DNA of 64,000 bases from DASUNP01 sp035249305 (GTDB taxonomy: Bacteria; Acidobacteriota; Blastocatellia; UBA7656). The notes under the pieces were generated by a model. It was not told the origin of the DNA. It was given only the letters and a program-made list of their open reading frames with translations, and searched no databases. The position numbers and the translations under genes are program-made. Below are positions 42,329 through 50,650 of the stretch, in pieces (positions within the stretch are counted from its first letter, which is position 1; each line of letters begins with the position of its first letter). The stretch is taken from the NCBI GenBank assembly GCA_035249305.1, contig DATFGQ010000039.1:53012-117011 (forward strand). Reading direction: 5' to 3'.

Positions 42329-42936
42329 TGCACTCTTAATTCCCGGAGCGATTTTGAGATTCGGTTCCAGCATGTCACTACGGCAAGCAACGCCGCGGCG
42401 GCGAATACCCATGGCCAGAACTTAAAGGCGGCGGGCAGCGCGAACGTGACCGAGGCCAGCGCTCCGACGATAAAGGCGCGGTCGCTTTTCCCCATCGGCC
42501 CTTCGTAACGGCGGCTGCCGCCGAGCGCGCGGCCCAACAGCCCGCAGAACTCTGTAAGCAATGCTCCTATCGCGAAGGCTATCACCGGCCACTCCGCCTG
42601 GTCGTACACGAAGGCCAGTGGCAGGTAGAGGCCGAGGTCCGAGAGTGCGTCGCCCAACTCGTTCAGGACCGCGCCGAGCGGCGTCGCCATGTTCAGCTCG
42701 CGCGCCATCATGCCGTCTATCGCGTTGAGCGCCATGCGCGCGAACAGCCAGATGGGCAACAGCAGCAACAGCGCGGGCCACCTCGCCGCCCTTGAGACGG
42801 CAAAGCCCGCGGCCACCGAGCCCGCTACGGCGATTAAAGTGATTGCGTTCGGCGTCAGCCCGAGCGCGGCAAGCCTGCGCATCAGCGGTCTGAGCAGACC
42901 TTGAAACCTCGGTTTCAAATCGTAAACGGATGGCAT
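42325..42936 (-). CDS. CDP-alcohol phosphatidyltransferase, variant motif
   Basis: A 203-residue membrane protein with about six helices. The CDP-alcohol phosphatidyltransferase motif is present, but in the form N71-x2-D74-G75-x2-A78-R79 ... G88-x3-N92-x3-D96. The canonical motif has Asp at the positions taken by Asn71 and Asn92, and these Asp residues bind the two metal ions. A similar NAIDGMMAR ... LNELGD form is, to my knowledge, shared by YnbA-like proteins, so it is probably a subfamily trait rather than damage. The lipid headgroup is unknown. It is the first gene of the lipid trio, overlapping the CdsA-like gene by four bases. Confidence 0.86.
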   Translation of the reverse strand: MPSVYDLKPRFQGLLRPLMRRLAALGLTPNAITLIAVAGSVAAGFAVSRAARWPALLLLLPIWLFARMALNAIDGMMARELNMATPLGAVLNELGDALSDLGLYLPLAFVYDQAEWPVIAFAIGALLTEFCGLLGRALGGSRRYEGPMGKSDRAFIVGALASVTFALPAAFKFWPWVFAAAALLAVVTCWNRISKSLRELRVQ

Positions 42937-42975
42937 AAGAGAGTAGAGGGCCTAACGACGCGGTCGATTATAGCA

Positions 42976-43007
42976 TGAAAAAAGGCGCGGGCCCCCACCC
43001 GCGCCTT
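42976..43007 (-). terminator. Intrinsic terminator of the YVTN/diheme gene
   Basis: On the minus strand a 10-bp stem AAGGCGCGGG/CCCGCGCCTT with a six-base loop is followed at once by a T-run (CTTTTTTCATG). It lies 33 bases after the stop of the 982-residue gene, a classic rho-independent terminator. Confidence 0.85.
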
Positions 43008-43039
43008 CTTCTACTATTCGCTCGTCAGGTTGGGAGGAC

Positions 43040-45988
43040 CTACTGTAGCGATAGCAAGTAAAGAATGAGCGCATCGACATCGCTTGCGGACAAATGCGAA
43101 GTCTTGCCGTGCGTGTCCTTGATGACCTGGACGTTGTTTGCCGCAAGCTGCGGGTTGATCTGGCCGCCCAAGACGAGCGGGGCCAGGTTGTTGGTGCCGA
43201 GCTGGTCTATCAATGGGCGCCCGCCCGGTCCCGCGACGAACGGGCTGTCGAGGCTGACGAGCACCGGCCCCATGCCGTCGCCCGCAAGCGCGCCCGTCCT
43301 GTCGGCTACCGTGATGGGAACCTGCGTCGGCAAGACTACGACGGGGCCTCCAAGGAAGCTGTTTGAAGTGGCCCGGTTGTGGTCCGAGCGCACCGTGCGG
43401 AAGTTGAACCCGCGCTCGCCCGGAAGCAGTAACGGCGAATCGGGCGTGAGCAGTATCTCGCGTACTGTGTGCGCGAACCCGTAATGGAGCCACCTCGGGA
43501 CGGCGTCCCAGAAGGTTCGCAGGTGTTTAGTGTTTCTGCTGCTTAGGTTCTGCGGAGTCCCTACGTCCTGCGGCGGCTTGAAGCGCCCGAAGAAGTAATC
43601 TGTCTCGGGGCGGAAGAATGGGCCGTTGCCGTCGACGGTCGATTCGCTGATGACTCCCGGCTCGTGTATGTTGTAATCCTGGAAGGTGTCGTCGAGCGCG
43701 CCGTTGGTCATCTTGTTGCCGTTGTGATGGCAGTCGGCGCACCCTGCCCCGCCCTGCGCGACCTTTCTGGTGAATATATCTTTGCCGCGCGCGATCTTCG
43801 CCGCTTCGCCTGAGTCGGGGAATTGCGTGAGCGGGTTCGGCAGCCGGCGCACCTCGTTGGCCGACCAGAGGATTTGCACGTAGGCCATGTCGTAGTAGCC
43901 GATCTTAAACGCACGGCTCTTCAGATCGTTGCGCCCGATCGCCGCAGAGTCTTCGGCCGTCTTCCTCAACACGAACTCTTCGCGCGCGCGGAAGCGGTCT
44001 TCCTGATTCGCCTGCGGGAACAACGGCGTAGGGTTCCTCTCGCCCAGCAGCACTTCGCCGTTGCAGGCCGAGGCGTAGGCCATGAAGTCGTTGTTCAACC
44101 CTTCGTACCACTCGGGCCAGTTGTCCGAGATGTCTTTGTTCTGCGGGCAGACCTTCACGCCGCCGACGGCGTTGGCCGCGACGTTCCACTGGCAGCCGTC
44201 CTGGCGTCCGTCCCAGTGACAGAAGCCGCACGACTTTTGGGCGTCGTCCGAATAAGCGGCCGAGAAGAACCACCGCAAGCCTACCTCTTCGTCCGTGGCG
44301 AACAGGCCCGCGCCGTTGCCGCCCGTCGTCGGGTCGGGCGTCGAGGGCGTGACGCCTACGGCGAGGAAGCCGTTGCGCTGTAGGTTCCCGTCGCGGTCTA
44401 TGTTCAGGAAAGAGACGTCCTCGGTCTGGAAATTCGCGACGTAGATCTTCTGCCCGTCGGGAGAGACCTCTATGCCCTGCGGCGTTATCCCGCCCGTGAG
44501 CTCAAGGTCTATCGGCGTCAGAATCTCCGAAGGGTTCGAGGCGTTCTCGTTGATGCGGAACGACTGCACGCGCTCGGAATGCGCGAAGGTCACAAACAGC
44601 AGGTTGCCCTTGACTACCATCGCCTCGGGGCCGCTCGCGCGTATGATCTTTTGCGCGTCTTCGTGATCGCCAAGGTCTACGAAACGGCCCGGCGTGACGA
44701 GTTGCGATATGTCGCGCCCCTCGTCGACGTAACGGTAGACGAACAGGTTCGTGGCCGTGTCAAAGATGTTAAGCTCGCTGCCTATGTCGTCAAACGTAGT
44801 CGCCTTCGTGGCGTCGGTCATCACGGGCGTGTAGCCGAGCGGCTCCCCGCTGTTCTTTATCGCGACTCCGTTGGCGTCCTTAGTCGGCAATCCGTGACCC
44901 GATTCGGGCTGGTTCAAACGCGTGTTCGTCTCCTGCCCAGAAACTATCCCCCACCGGCCCGCGATCTTCACGTCGGTAGAGAGCCCGCCCACGGGCATGA
45001 CTTTGACGAGCGTGTTCGCGTCGTTTTCGACATTGATCGCGGCGACGGTGTGACCGATCGTGTTGGCGACGTAGAGAGTCTTGCCGTCTGCGCTCAGGTC
45101 GAGGTCGCGCGGGTTTGAGCGCTCAAGCTCTGTCACGCCGGTCGGTATCTCCGCGATCTCGGTGAAGAACGGTCCGGGGTCGATGCGGAAAGCGCGCACC
45201 TGATCCTTAAAGCGATCGGTGATATAGAGCCGCGTCCCCTGCCGGTTGAAGATCACTTTCTCACCGTAAAAGCCGGTTTCGAATTCGCCAAGCACCGCGT
45301 CGGTCGCCGTATCGATAACGCTCGCGAAGTTGCCGTACATGTTCAGCACGACCGCGTAAGGTCGAGGCGCGATCGCCGTGTTTACGGGCGAGACTTTTAT
45401 CCCTATGGGCCGGGTCCCGCGCGTCTGCCCTTGCGGGCGGAGGTCTATCCAGCGCAGCACGCGCTTGGATTGCGTGTCGACTACGGCAACGCGCCAGTCG
45501 GGGTAGCCTTCCCTGCCCGGAAGCGAGACGTAGAGTTTTTCGCCGCCGGGCGTGATCGCCAGCGCGCGCGGCTCGCTGCGGAACGGCTGCGGCCGGAACG
45601 GCCAGAACTGGTTCCCGCTTTTGACCACGGGGTTATTCGGGTTGATGCGCGTGCCTGGGTCCGGGCGGCCATCGATGTAACCTGCCCCGAACATGATCTT
45701 GGTGTAGCGCTGTAACCCGCCGCGCTCCCCGGCGGCCTCCTGGCCCACGATGTTCTTGACCGGATCGTCGTCAAAACCTGTAATGATCCTGCCGCGCGAA
45801 TTTGTCTTCACGGCCGTCGTAAAGAACCGCAGCTTGAAGGGGGCTTCAGGCCTCGGCTCAAGTATTTTTCGCGTGAACGGGGCGGATAAAGTGCTCGCGG
45901 CCTGGCTTGCGGTCGTGCGCGTCAGCAGAGTCACAAGCCCCAGGCAGAGCGAAAGCCCCAGAACTGCGTATTTCACTCCTTTAATCAA
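43040..45988 (-). CDS. YVTN beta-propeller / diheme cytochrome c peroxidase-like protein
   Basis: A 982-residue secreted protein (hydrophobic signal about 7-30). Residues 130-560 are YVTN-type propeller blades (RALAITPGGEKLYVS, RDLDLSADGKTLYVANTIGHTV, GIEVSPDGQKIYVANFQTEDVS). Two heme-binding motifs follow: C587-G-F-C590-H591 and C750-A-D-C753-H754. The C-terminal part resembles MauG/cytochrome c peroxidase-like domains. It probably performs periplasmic electron transfer or oxidation, substrate unknown. Translation starts at TTG: GGAGGTG lies at the right distance, and the same 16-base start context is used by rpsP. A GTG at 45976 has a poorer ribosome site. The gene is monocistronic, ended by a clear terminator. 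Confidence 0.85.
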   Translation of the reverse strand: MIKGVKYAVLGLSLCLGLVTLLTRTTASQAASTLSAPFTRKILEPRPEAPFKLRFFTTAVKTNSRGRIITGFDDDPVKNIVGQEAAGERGGLQRYTKIMFGAGYIDGRPDPGTRINPNNPVVKSGNQFWPFRPQPFRSEPRALAITPGGEKLYVSLPGREGYPDWRVAVVDTQSKRVLRWIDLRPQGQTRGTRPIGIKVSPVNTAIAPRPYAVVLNMYGNFASVIDTATDAVLGEFETGFYGEKVIFNRQGTRLYITDRFKDQVRAFRIDPGPFFTEIAEIPTGVTELERSNPRDLDLSADGKTLYVANTIGHTVAAINVENDANTLVKVMPVGGLSTDVKIAGRWGIVSGQETNTRLNQPESGHGLPTKDANGVAIKNSGEPLGYTPVMTDATKATTFDDIGSELNIFDTATNLFVYRYVDEGRDISQLVTPGRFVDLGDHEDAQKIIRASGPEAMVVKGNLLFVTFAHSERVQSFRINENASNPSEILTPIDLELTGGITPQGIEVSPDGQKIYVANFQTEDVSFLNIDRDGNLQRNGFLAVGVTPSTPDPTTGGNGAGLFATDEEVGLRWFFSAAYSDDAQKSCGFCHWDGRQDGCQWNVAANAVGGVKVCPQNKDISDNWPEWYEGLNNDFMAYASACNGEVLLGERNPTPLFPQANQEDRFRAREEFVLRKTAEDSAAIGRNDLKSRAFKIGYYDMAYVQILWSANEVRRLPNPLTQFPDSGEAAKIARGKDIFTRKVAQGGAGCADCHHNGNKMTNGALDDTFQDYNIHEPGVISESTVDGNGPFFRPETDYFFGRFKPPQDVGTPQNLSSRNTKHLRTFWDAVPRWLHYGFAHTVREILLTPDSPLLLPGERGFNFRTVRSDHNRATSNSFLGGPVVVLPTQVPITVADRTGALAGDGMGPVLVSLDSPFVAGPGGRPLIDQLGTNNLAPLVLGGQINPQLAANNVQVIKDTHGKTSHLSASDVDALILYLLSLQ

Positions 45989-46001
45989 AATACACCTCCA
46001 A
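45986..46001 (-). promoter_or_regulatory. Ribosome-binding site and TTG start of the YVTN/diheme gene
   Basis: The minus strand reads TTGGAGGTGTATTTTG, where the last three bases are the TTG start. GGAGGTG is a near-perfect anti-Shine-Dalgarno match four bases before it. This supports a TTG start instead of the downstream GTG. The same 16 bases precede rpsP. Confidence 0.75.
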
Positions 46002-46225
46002 TGGTATGGTCTCGCATGCCATCGTGAGGCGACGTTGCGACCGGGCGCAAAACGGGCTTAATGATAATGAGGGTTGTTATTTAATCTTTTGCGAAGGTGT
46101 AGAAGATCGCCTGACTGTGACCATTCCCTCTTGCCCGATACCTAGCTTCTACGCAACGTCCTAGACATGCATTCCATGAGGCTAGAGGGAGCTTGAGGGC
46201 GAAAAATACATCGGGGCAAGAAATA

Positions 46226-46263
46226 ATCGATTTGAGATTTCAGATATGAAATCTCAAATCGAT
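46226..46263. repeat. Perfect 17-bp heptad hairpin after the BON gene
   Basis: The arms ATCGATTTGAGATTTCA and their exact complement are separated by four bases. Each arm is made of 7-bp units (GATTTGA, GATTTCA). It lies 14 bases beyond the stop of the minus-strand BON gene. No U-tract follows, so it is either a dispersed repeat or an RNA 3'-end structure. The rest of the gap 45989-46277 shows only the presumed promoter region of the YVTN/diheme gene. Confidence 0.8.
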
Positions 46264-46277
46264 CCATGACCTCATTC

Positions 46278-46877
46278 TTACTGTCCCTGAACGGCGATCT
46301 CGTTGACGACGCGCGTCACGCCTTTAATAGAGCTTGCGACGACCTCTGCGCGCGCTTTAAGGCTCGCCCTCGGCACGAGCCCGCTCAACGTGGCGGTCCC
46401 GTTATTGAACTTGACGTTGATCGCCTGCGAGCGAAGCTCGGGGTCACTGGTGAGCTTTGAAATAATATCGACCTCAATGCTCGTGTCAGTCACGGCCGGA
46501 GGCGTCGGCTGACTCTGCGCGGCCGGGGGCGCGGGGGCCGGAACCGGCACCGGCACCGGGACCGTCTGTGTTTGAGGCGGAGGCACAGTGACGACGACCG
46601 GCGGTTGTGGCGGCGGCGGTTGCTGCGCCGGAACGGCCTGGATCGGCTCAACCCTCTGCTCGGCCACCTCTGCGTCGCGCGATTCCGACCGGTCGCTGGT
46701 AAACAAGAGCGTGAGCAGCACGGCCGCCGCGACCGCGGACAAGACTATAGCGGCGACCGCCGCGCCGCTCATCCCGCGCCTCACGTACGAGACATGCTCG
46801 TGCTCAGTTTCGATCTGCCCGGTTCTCCTGTCGGGCTCGTTTTCAATAATAGTTCTCCGCTCGTGATATTCAGCCAT
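46278..46877 (-). CDS. Membrane-anchored BON-domain protein
   Basis: A 199-residue protein. A charged N-terminal cytoplasmic part (1-35) is followed by one membrane helix (about 38-60), then a Pro/Val/Gln-rich flexible linker (about 75-125), then a BON domain at 132-199 (IEVDIISKLTSDPELRSQAINVKFNNGTATLSGLVP, then VTRVVNEIAV). BON domains bind phospholipids or act in envelope stability, as in OsmY. The extended proline linker would let the domain reach across the periplasm. It is monocistronic, with a heptad hairpin right after its stop. Confidence 0.88.
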   Translation of the reverse strand: MAEYHERRTIIENEPDRRTGQIETEHEHVSYVRRGMSGAAVAAIVLSAVAAAVLLTLLFTSDRSESRDAEVAEQRVEPIQAVPAQQPPPPQPPVVVTVPPPQTQTVPVPVPVPAPAPPAAQSQPTPPAVTDTSIEVDIISKLTSDPELRSQAINVKFNNGTATLSGLVPRASLKARAEVVASSIKGVTRVVNEIAVQGQ

Positions 46878-47004
46878 TTTCTTTCCCTGCCTTTCAATGA
46901 TTACATTTAGCCCGTACGGTAACGCGGCGGCCCGCGTACCGAATCAGACCAACAAACAGGCTAAATTGACTCCAACAGTGAAAGGGGCAAGATGCGTGCC
47001 GTTA

Positions 47005-47652
47005 TCAATCTTCACGGGTTTGTAGTCTGCCTTGCTTGATGATGAAAGTGGCGAAGGATGGGCGGTAGGCGCACAGAACTGTCGCCTGTATGCGATACTC
47101 TCCGTCGGGTAACGGGCCGTCGAGCTTTATAGAAGACTCTTGCTCAGCGTAGCCATCGGGCGACTCTCCTAAAGTGTAATGGCCGACGGCCTGGCTGAGC
47201 GGCGGGCGCGACTCATCGTTTGCTTTGATGCTCCATCTGCCCGCCGGGCCTTCGACGCGAAGCGAGCTTACGCGGAAGCCTTCAGTAAAACTGAAGCGCA
47301 GCCGGTCATCCTGAGAGACGCGAACGTCCGCCGCCGGCTCTGACATAGAGAAGGCTAACAGGAGAAAGAGCGCGCAAGCGATCACGCCGAACGACGCGAG
47401 CGATGAGGCGACCCCTAGAAAGATCTTCCCCCGAGTGCGCCCGCGCACCGCGCCCCAGATGAAAAGTATTAACGCTACGGCCGAGGCTATTACCGCGGCG
47501 AGCGCGGCGTAGGAGAAACGGTTGCTCCCCGCGCAAACGTCGCGGAGCGCGAAGCGGTAGCCCGCAAACAAGATCACTCCGGCCAGGGCCAGGGTCGCAA
47601 GCCCTATGCCTGTGAGTGTAGTCGCGGATACTTTTCCGTCAGTATTTGTCAT
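47005..47652 (-). CDS. Membrane protein of unknown function
   Basis: A 215-residue protein with three predicted membrane helices (about 10-30, 44-64 and 75-98). A beta-rich soluble domain of about 115 residues follows (RVSQDDRLRFSFTEGFRVSSLRVEGPAGRWSIKAND, then GEYRIQATVLC). I recognise no family. The soluble part reads like an immunoglobulin-like or jelly-roll fold (inference). The start is uncertain; a GTG at 47664 would add four residues. It is divergent from the unknown gene at 47706, with only about 50 bases between them, so the two may share control. Confidence 0.65.
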   Translation of the reverse strand: MTNTDGKVSATTLTGIGLATLALAGVILFAGYRFALRDVCAGSNRFSYAALAAVIASAVALILFIWGAVRGRTRGKIFLGVASSLASFGVIACALFLLLAFSMSEPAADVRVSQDDRLRFSFTEGFRVSSLRVEGPAGRWSIKANDESRPPLSQAVGHYTLGESPDGYAEQESSIKLDGPLPDGEYRIQATVLCAYRPSFATFIIKQGRLQTRED

Positions 47653-47705
47653 TGCCGATTCCACTGAATGATACTATACTCGCCCTCGATTAAAGGAGGA
47701 CTAAT

Positions 47706-48422
47706 ATGAGCGGCTTCCCTGATGACTTGCCCCCCGATTACCCTGATTACCTCAGACACACGGAGGCGGACTCGCCCGACCCCACCTGGGAACAGATCAC
47801 GCGCGGCGGCGACGCGGACATAGTCTCGCACCTCTGCCGCATAGTGGCCGACACCGAGGACCAGGCGGCGGCGCGCGATCTTTGGCAGAGCTGGAACGAT
47901 AAAGGTTACCGGCGCACCGTCGGGCTCCTCGTCGATAAGATTTACAACGAAGGGTGGCTCGACGCGTTCGGCCCCATCAACAACGTGTGGGACGGCGGCC
48001 TCTTTTTCCGGCCGCGCGATACTGACCGCGGCACGCTCGCCCACGTGCTCGATTCCAAATCCGGCAGGGGCGGCGTCTACACTCAATGCGACTTGAAAAA
48101 TGGGCTGTTCGCTTTCATCAACGGCTGGAATCATAAAGAGTGGGAGCGCGGCTGGATGGAGAACAACACGCCCACCGCCGCGCTGCATGTAGGCATTTGC
48201 AAAAACGGCCTGGTCGAAGTGCATCTGGAAGTCTACAACTCACTTTACACCAACGGCGCGCCGCGCAAGGAAGTGACAAAGATACCCTTAATCGGCTCGT
48301 TCAATCACAAACTGTTCCCGCTGCACCGCCGCTGGGATCAATCCGATTATCAGCGCTACGCGCGCACGTCGGCCAACTATTATCACCTGATGCGCGCCGA
48401 GGGCGTACCTCTCTCTTTCTAA
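47706..48422 (+). CDS. Conserved-looking hypothetical protein
   Basis: A 238-residue cytosolic protein with a strong ribosome site (AAAGGAGG, 6 bases before the ATG) and coding composition like its neighbours. No family is recognised. It is acidic at the N-terminus (PDDLPPDYPDYLRHTEADSPDP) and rich in Trp, Asn and aromatic residues in the second half (NNVWDGGLFFRPRD, FAFINGWNHKEWERGWMENN), suggesting a compact globular protein. No signal peptide or membrane helix is present. It converges with the DUF2231 gene, their stop codons overlapping by four bases, and diverges from the unknown membrane protein. Function unknown. Confidence 0.7.
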   Translation: MSGFPDDLPPDYPDYLRHTEADSPDPTWEQITRGGDADIVSHLCRIVADTEDQAAARDLWQSWNDKGYRRTVGLLVDKIYNEGWLDAFGPINNVWDGGLFFRPRDTDRGTLAHVLDSKSGRGGVYTQCDLKNGLFAFINGWNHKEWERGWMENNTPTAALHVGICKNGLVEVHLEVYNSLYTNGAPRKEVTKIPLIGSFNHKLFPLHRRWDQSDYQRYARTSANYYHLMRAEGVPLSF

Positions 48423-48895
48423 GTCGCGGGCGGGCCGCCGCGCTCGCCTTCGACCGCCACCCCATGCTTGTAGACCAGCTCGCCCCCGAGCCAGCCCGAT
48501 ATAGAGATCAGAATTATCCCCAGTATCGACAGAAGCACGGGGACCGTAAGGCTCCTGCCGACCATTGCGGAGCCTCTGATCGTCCGCAGATAAAGGCTCG
48601 CGCCGAAAACGAGAAGCGCGAAGACGTTCAGCCTCGCGTGCCAGCCCGCGATCTTCGAAAGACGCCGGTCCTTTAAGGAGAAGTAATCGATCAGACCGGG
48701 CACGGCCGCCATCACCGCGCCGACAATGCCCGCGGCCATCGTGTAGAAAGAGACCTCGTCCCAGACGGAAGCGGCGTTGTGGTCGAAGAAATAGTAGATC
48801 GCGTCCGCTACGAGCGAGAACGTCCACAGGGCGAACGGGAAGGGTATGAGCATCGGGTGAACCGGGTGGCCCATGATGCTTGCGGGAGTCTTCAT
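48419..48895 (-). CDS. DUF2231 family membrane protein
   Basis: A 158-residue protein with four hydrophobic helices. The N-terminal MGHPVHPMLIPFPFALWTFSLVADAIYYF is the DUF2231 hallmark, with its two conserved His residues and Pro pattern. FYTMAAGIVGAVMAAVPGLIDYFS and WLGGELVYKHGVAV complete the typical pattern. The function of the family is not established; relatives are often linked with redox or heme proteins, and here a FAD-Rieske oxidoreductase lies upstream, divergent. The ATG at 48895 has GGAGG 5 bases ahead, which beats an upstream in-frame ATG. Confidence 0.88.
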   Translation of the reverse strand: MKTPASIMGHPVHPMLIPFPFALWTFSLVADAIYYFFDHNAASVWDEVSFYTMAAGIVGAVMAAVPGLIDYFSLKDRRLSKIAGWHARLNVFALLVFGASLYLRTIRGSAMVGRSLTVPVLLSILGIILISISGWLGGELVYKHGVAVEGERGGPPAT

Positions 48896-49062
48896 GACTG
48901 CCTCCTTTTTTTCGGTCCACAGTTTGAAGCTCAAAGATGGCGCTAGAAAAGAATTATTCCCTGCGGTATTATTACATCAGCTAAACGCGAGTTGTCAAAA
49001 CCGTGACAACCTCACCTGTGTGGCTCGCTTGTCATCAGAAGCACAAAAGGGATCGGGCCTTT

Positions 49063-50586
49063 ATGAACAGCGAGTCCGGACAAACATCTTCCGTATGGAT
49101 TGCGACATCCGACCGAGAAGCATTCCCGCCTCTCGGCGAAGACACGAGCGCGGACGTTTGCGTAGTCGGCGCGGGGATAGCGGGGATGACTACGGCGTAC
49201 CTGCTGGCGCGCGAGGGCAACTCTGTTGTGGTCCTCGACGACGGCCCCATCGGCGGAGGCATGACGGAGCGGACGACGGCGCACCTGTCGAACGCCTTCG
49301 ACGACCGCTACGTTGAGATGGAGAGCACCCACGGCGAGGAGGGCGCGCGCCTGCTCGCCAAGAGTCACACGGCGGCGATAGACCTCATAGAGGAGATAGT
49401 CGAGCGCGAGCAGATCGACTGCGATTTCCAGCGCCTGGACGGCTATCTATTCGTCCCGCCGGGCGAGTCGAAGCAGGTCCTGGAAGACGAGATGAAAGCC
49501 GCGCGCCGCGCGGGGCTCGAAGATGTCGAGATGGTCGCCCGCGCCCCTATCGAATCGTTCGACACGGGGACGTGCTTGCGCTTCCCGCGCCAGGGGCAGT
49601 TCCACCCGTTGAAATACCTCGCAGGGCTCGCGCGCGCGACCACGCGCTCGGGCGGGCGAATCTTTACGGGCACGCACGCCGCCGAGATCGAAGGCGGCGC
49701 TCGGTCGCACGTAAAGACGGGCGACGGTTTTACCGTCTCGGCCCGCGCCATCGTCGTCGCCACCAACACGCCGGTCAACGACGTTGTAGCGATACATACA
49801 AAGCAGGCCCCGTACACTACCTACGTCATCGGCGTGAGGGTGCCGAGCGGGTCGATCACGCGCGCGCTCTACTGGGACACCCCCGACCCTTACCATTACG
49901 TCCGGGTTTACAGCGAGGGAAGCTATGACGTGTTGATAGTCGGCGGCGAAGACCACAAGTCCGGGCAGGCGGACGACGCGCCCAAACGGTACGCGCGGCT
50001 CGAAGGGTGGGCGCGCGATCGGTTCCCGATGATGGGGGAGGTCGAGTATGAGTGGTCGGGCCAGGTGATGGAGCCCGTCGACGGTGTGGCCTTCATCGGC
50101 CGCAACCCCGGCGACGCCGAAAACGTCTACATCGCCACTGGCGATTCGGGGCAAGGCATGACGCACGGCACGATCGCCGGAATATTGATTACCGATTTGA
50201 TAATGGGGAGAGAGTGTTCGTGGGTCCCTATCTACGACCCGTCGCGCGTGACTTTGAGCGCCGCGGGCGAATTCGCCAAAGAGAACATCAACGTCGCCGC
50301 GCAATACGTCGCGGATTACCTGACGGGCGGCGAAGTCGGATCCGCCGATGAGATCCCTGCCGGAGGCGGAGCGATCATCCGCCGCGGCATGACGAAGGTG
50401 GCCGCCTACCGCGACGAGGACGGGACGCTACACGAGCGCTCGGCCGTCTGCACACACCTCGGGTGCATAGTGTCGTGGAACTCGGGTGAGAAGACTTGGG
50501 ATTGCCCGTGTCACGGGTCGAAGTTCGATCGTTTCGGCAGTGTTGTCAACGGCCCTGCCAACAGCGATCTTCCGCCGGCGGAGTAA
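49063..50586 (+). CDS. FAD-dependent oxidoreductase with C-terminal Rieske [2Fe-2S] domain
   Basis: A 507-residue protein. A DAO-type FAD domain has the dinucleotide loop VVGAGIAGMTTAYLL (GAGIAG at 36-41) and the return strand YIATGDSGQGMTHGTIAG near 365-380. The C-terminal Rieske domain has C463-T-H465 and C481-P-C483-H484. Cys463, His465, Cys481 and His484 are the expected cluster ligands, and Cys468 and Cys483 are placed as in the bc1-type stabilising disulfide. The fusion is known among DadA-like proteins whose substrate is usually unassigned. There is no Tat-like signal, so it appears cytosolic. The upstream open frame adds 20 residues without a plausible ribosome site. Confidence 0.9.
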   Translation: MNSESGQTSSVWIATSDREAFPPLGEDTSADVCVVGAGIAGMTTAYLLAREGNSVVVLDDGPIGGGMTERTTAHLSNAFDDRYVEMESTHGEEGARLLAKSHTAAIDLIEEIVEREQIDCDFQRLDGYLFVPPGESKQVLEDEMKAARRAGLEDVEMVARAPIESFDTGTCLRFPRQGQFHPLKYLAGLARATTRSGGRIFTGTHAAEIEGGARSHVKTGDGFTVSARAIVVATNTPVNDVVAIHTKQAPYTTYVIGVRVPSGSITRALYWDTPDPYHYVRVYSEGSYDVLIVGGEDHKSGQADDAPKRYARLEGWARDRFPMMGEVEYEWSGQVMEPVDGVAFIGRNPGDAENVYIATGDSGQGMTHGTIAGILITDLIMGRECSWVPIYDPSRVTLSAAGEFAKENINVAAQYVADYLTGGEVGSADEIPAGGGAIIRRGMTKVAAYRDEDGTLHERSAVCTHLGCIVSWNSGEKTWDCPCHGSKFDRFGSVVNGPANSDLPPAE

Positions 50587-50596
50587 GCAGAGCAAA

Positions 50597-50620
50597 GGGC
50601 GCGGCCTCGCGGCCGCGCCC
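50597..50620. terminator. Bidirectional hairpin between convergent genes
   Basis: A perfect 10-bp stem, GGGCGCGGCC/GGCCGCGCCC with a TCGC loop, lies between the Rieske oxidoreductase stop and the DUF4142 stop. On the minus strand it runs into CCCTTTGCTC, a short T-run. It likely ends both converging transcripts. Confidence 0.7.
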
Positions 50621-50650
50621 CATCAGATCGATCAGAAAGCTTAATGGTTG

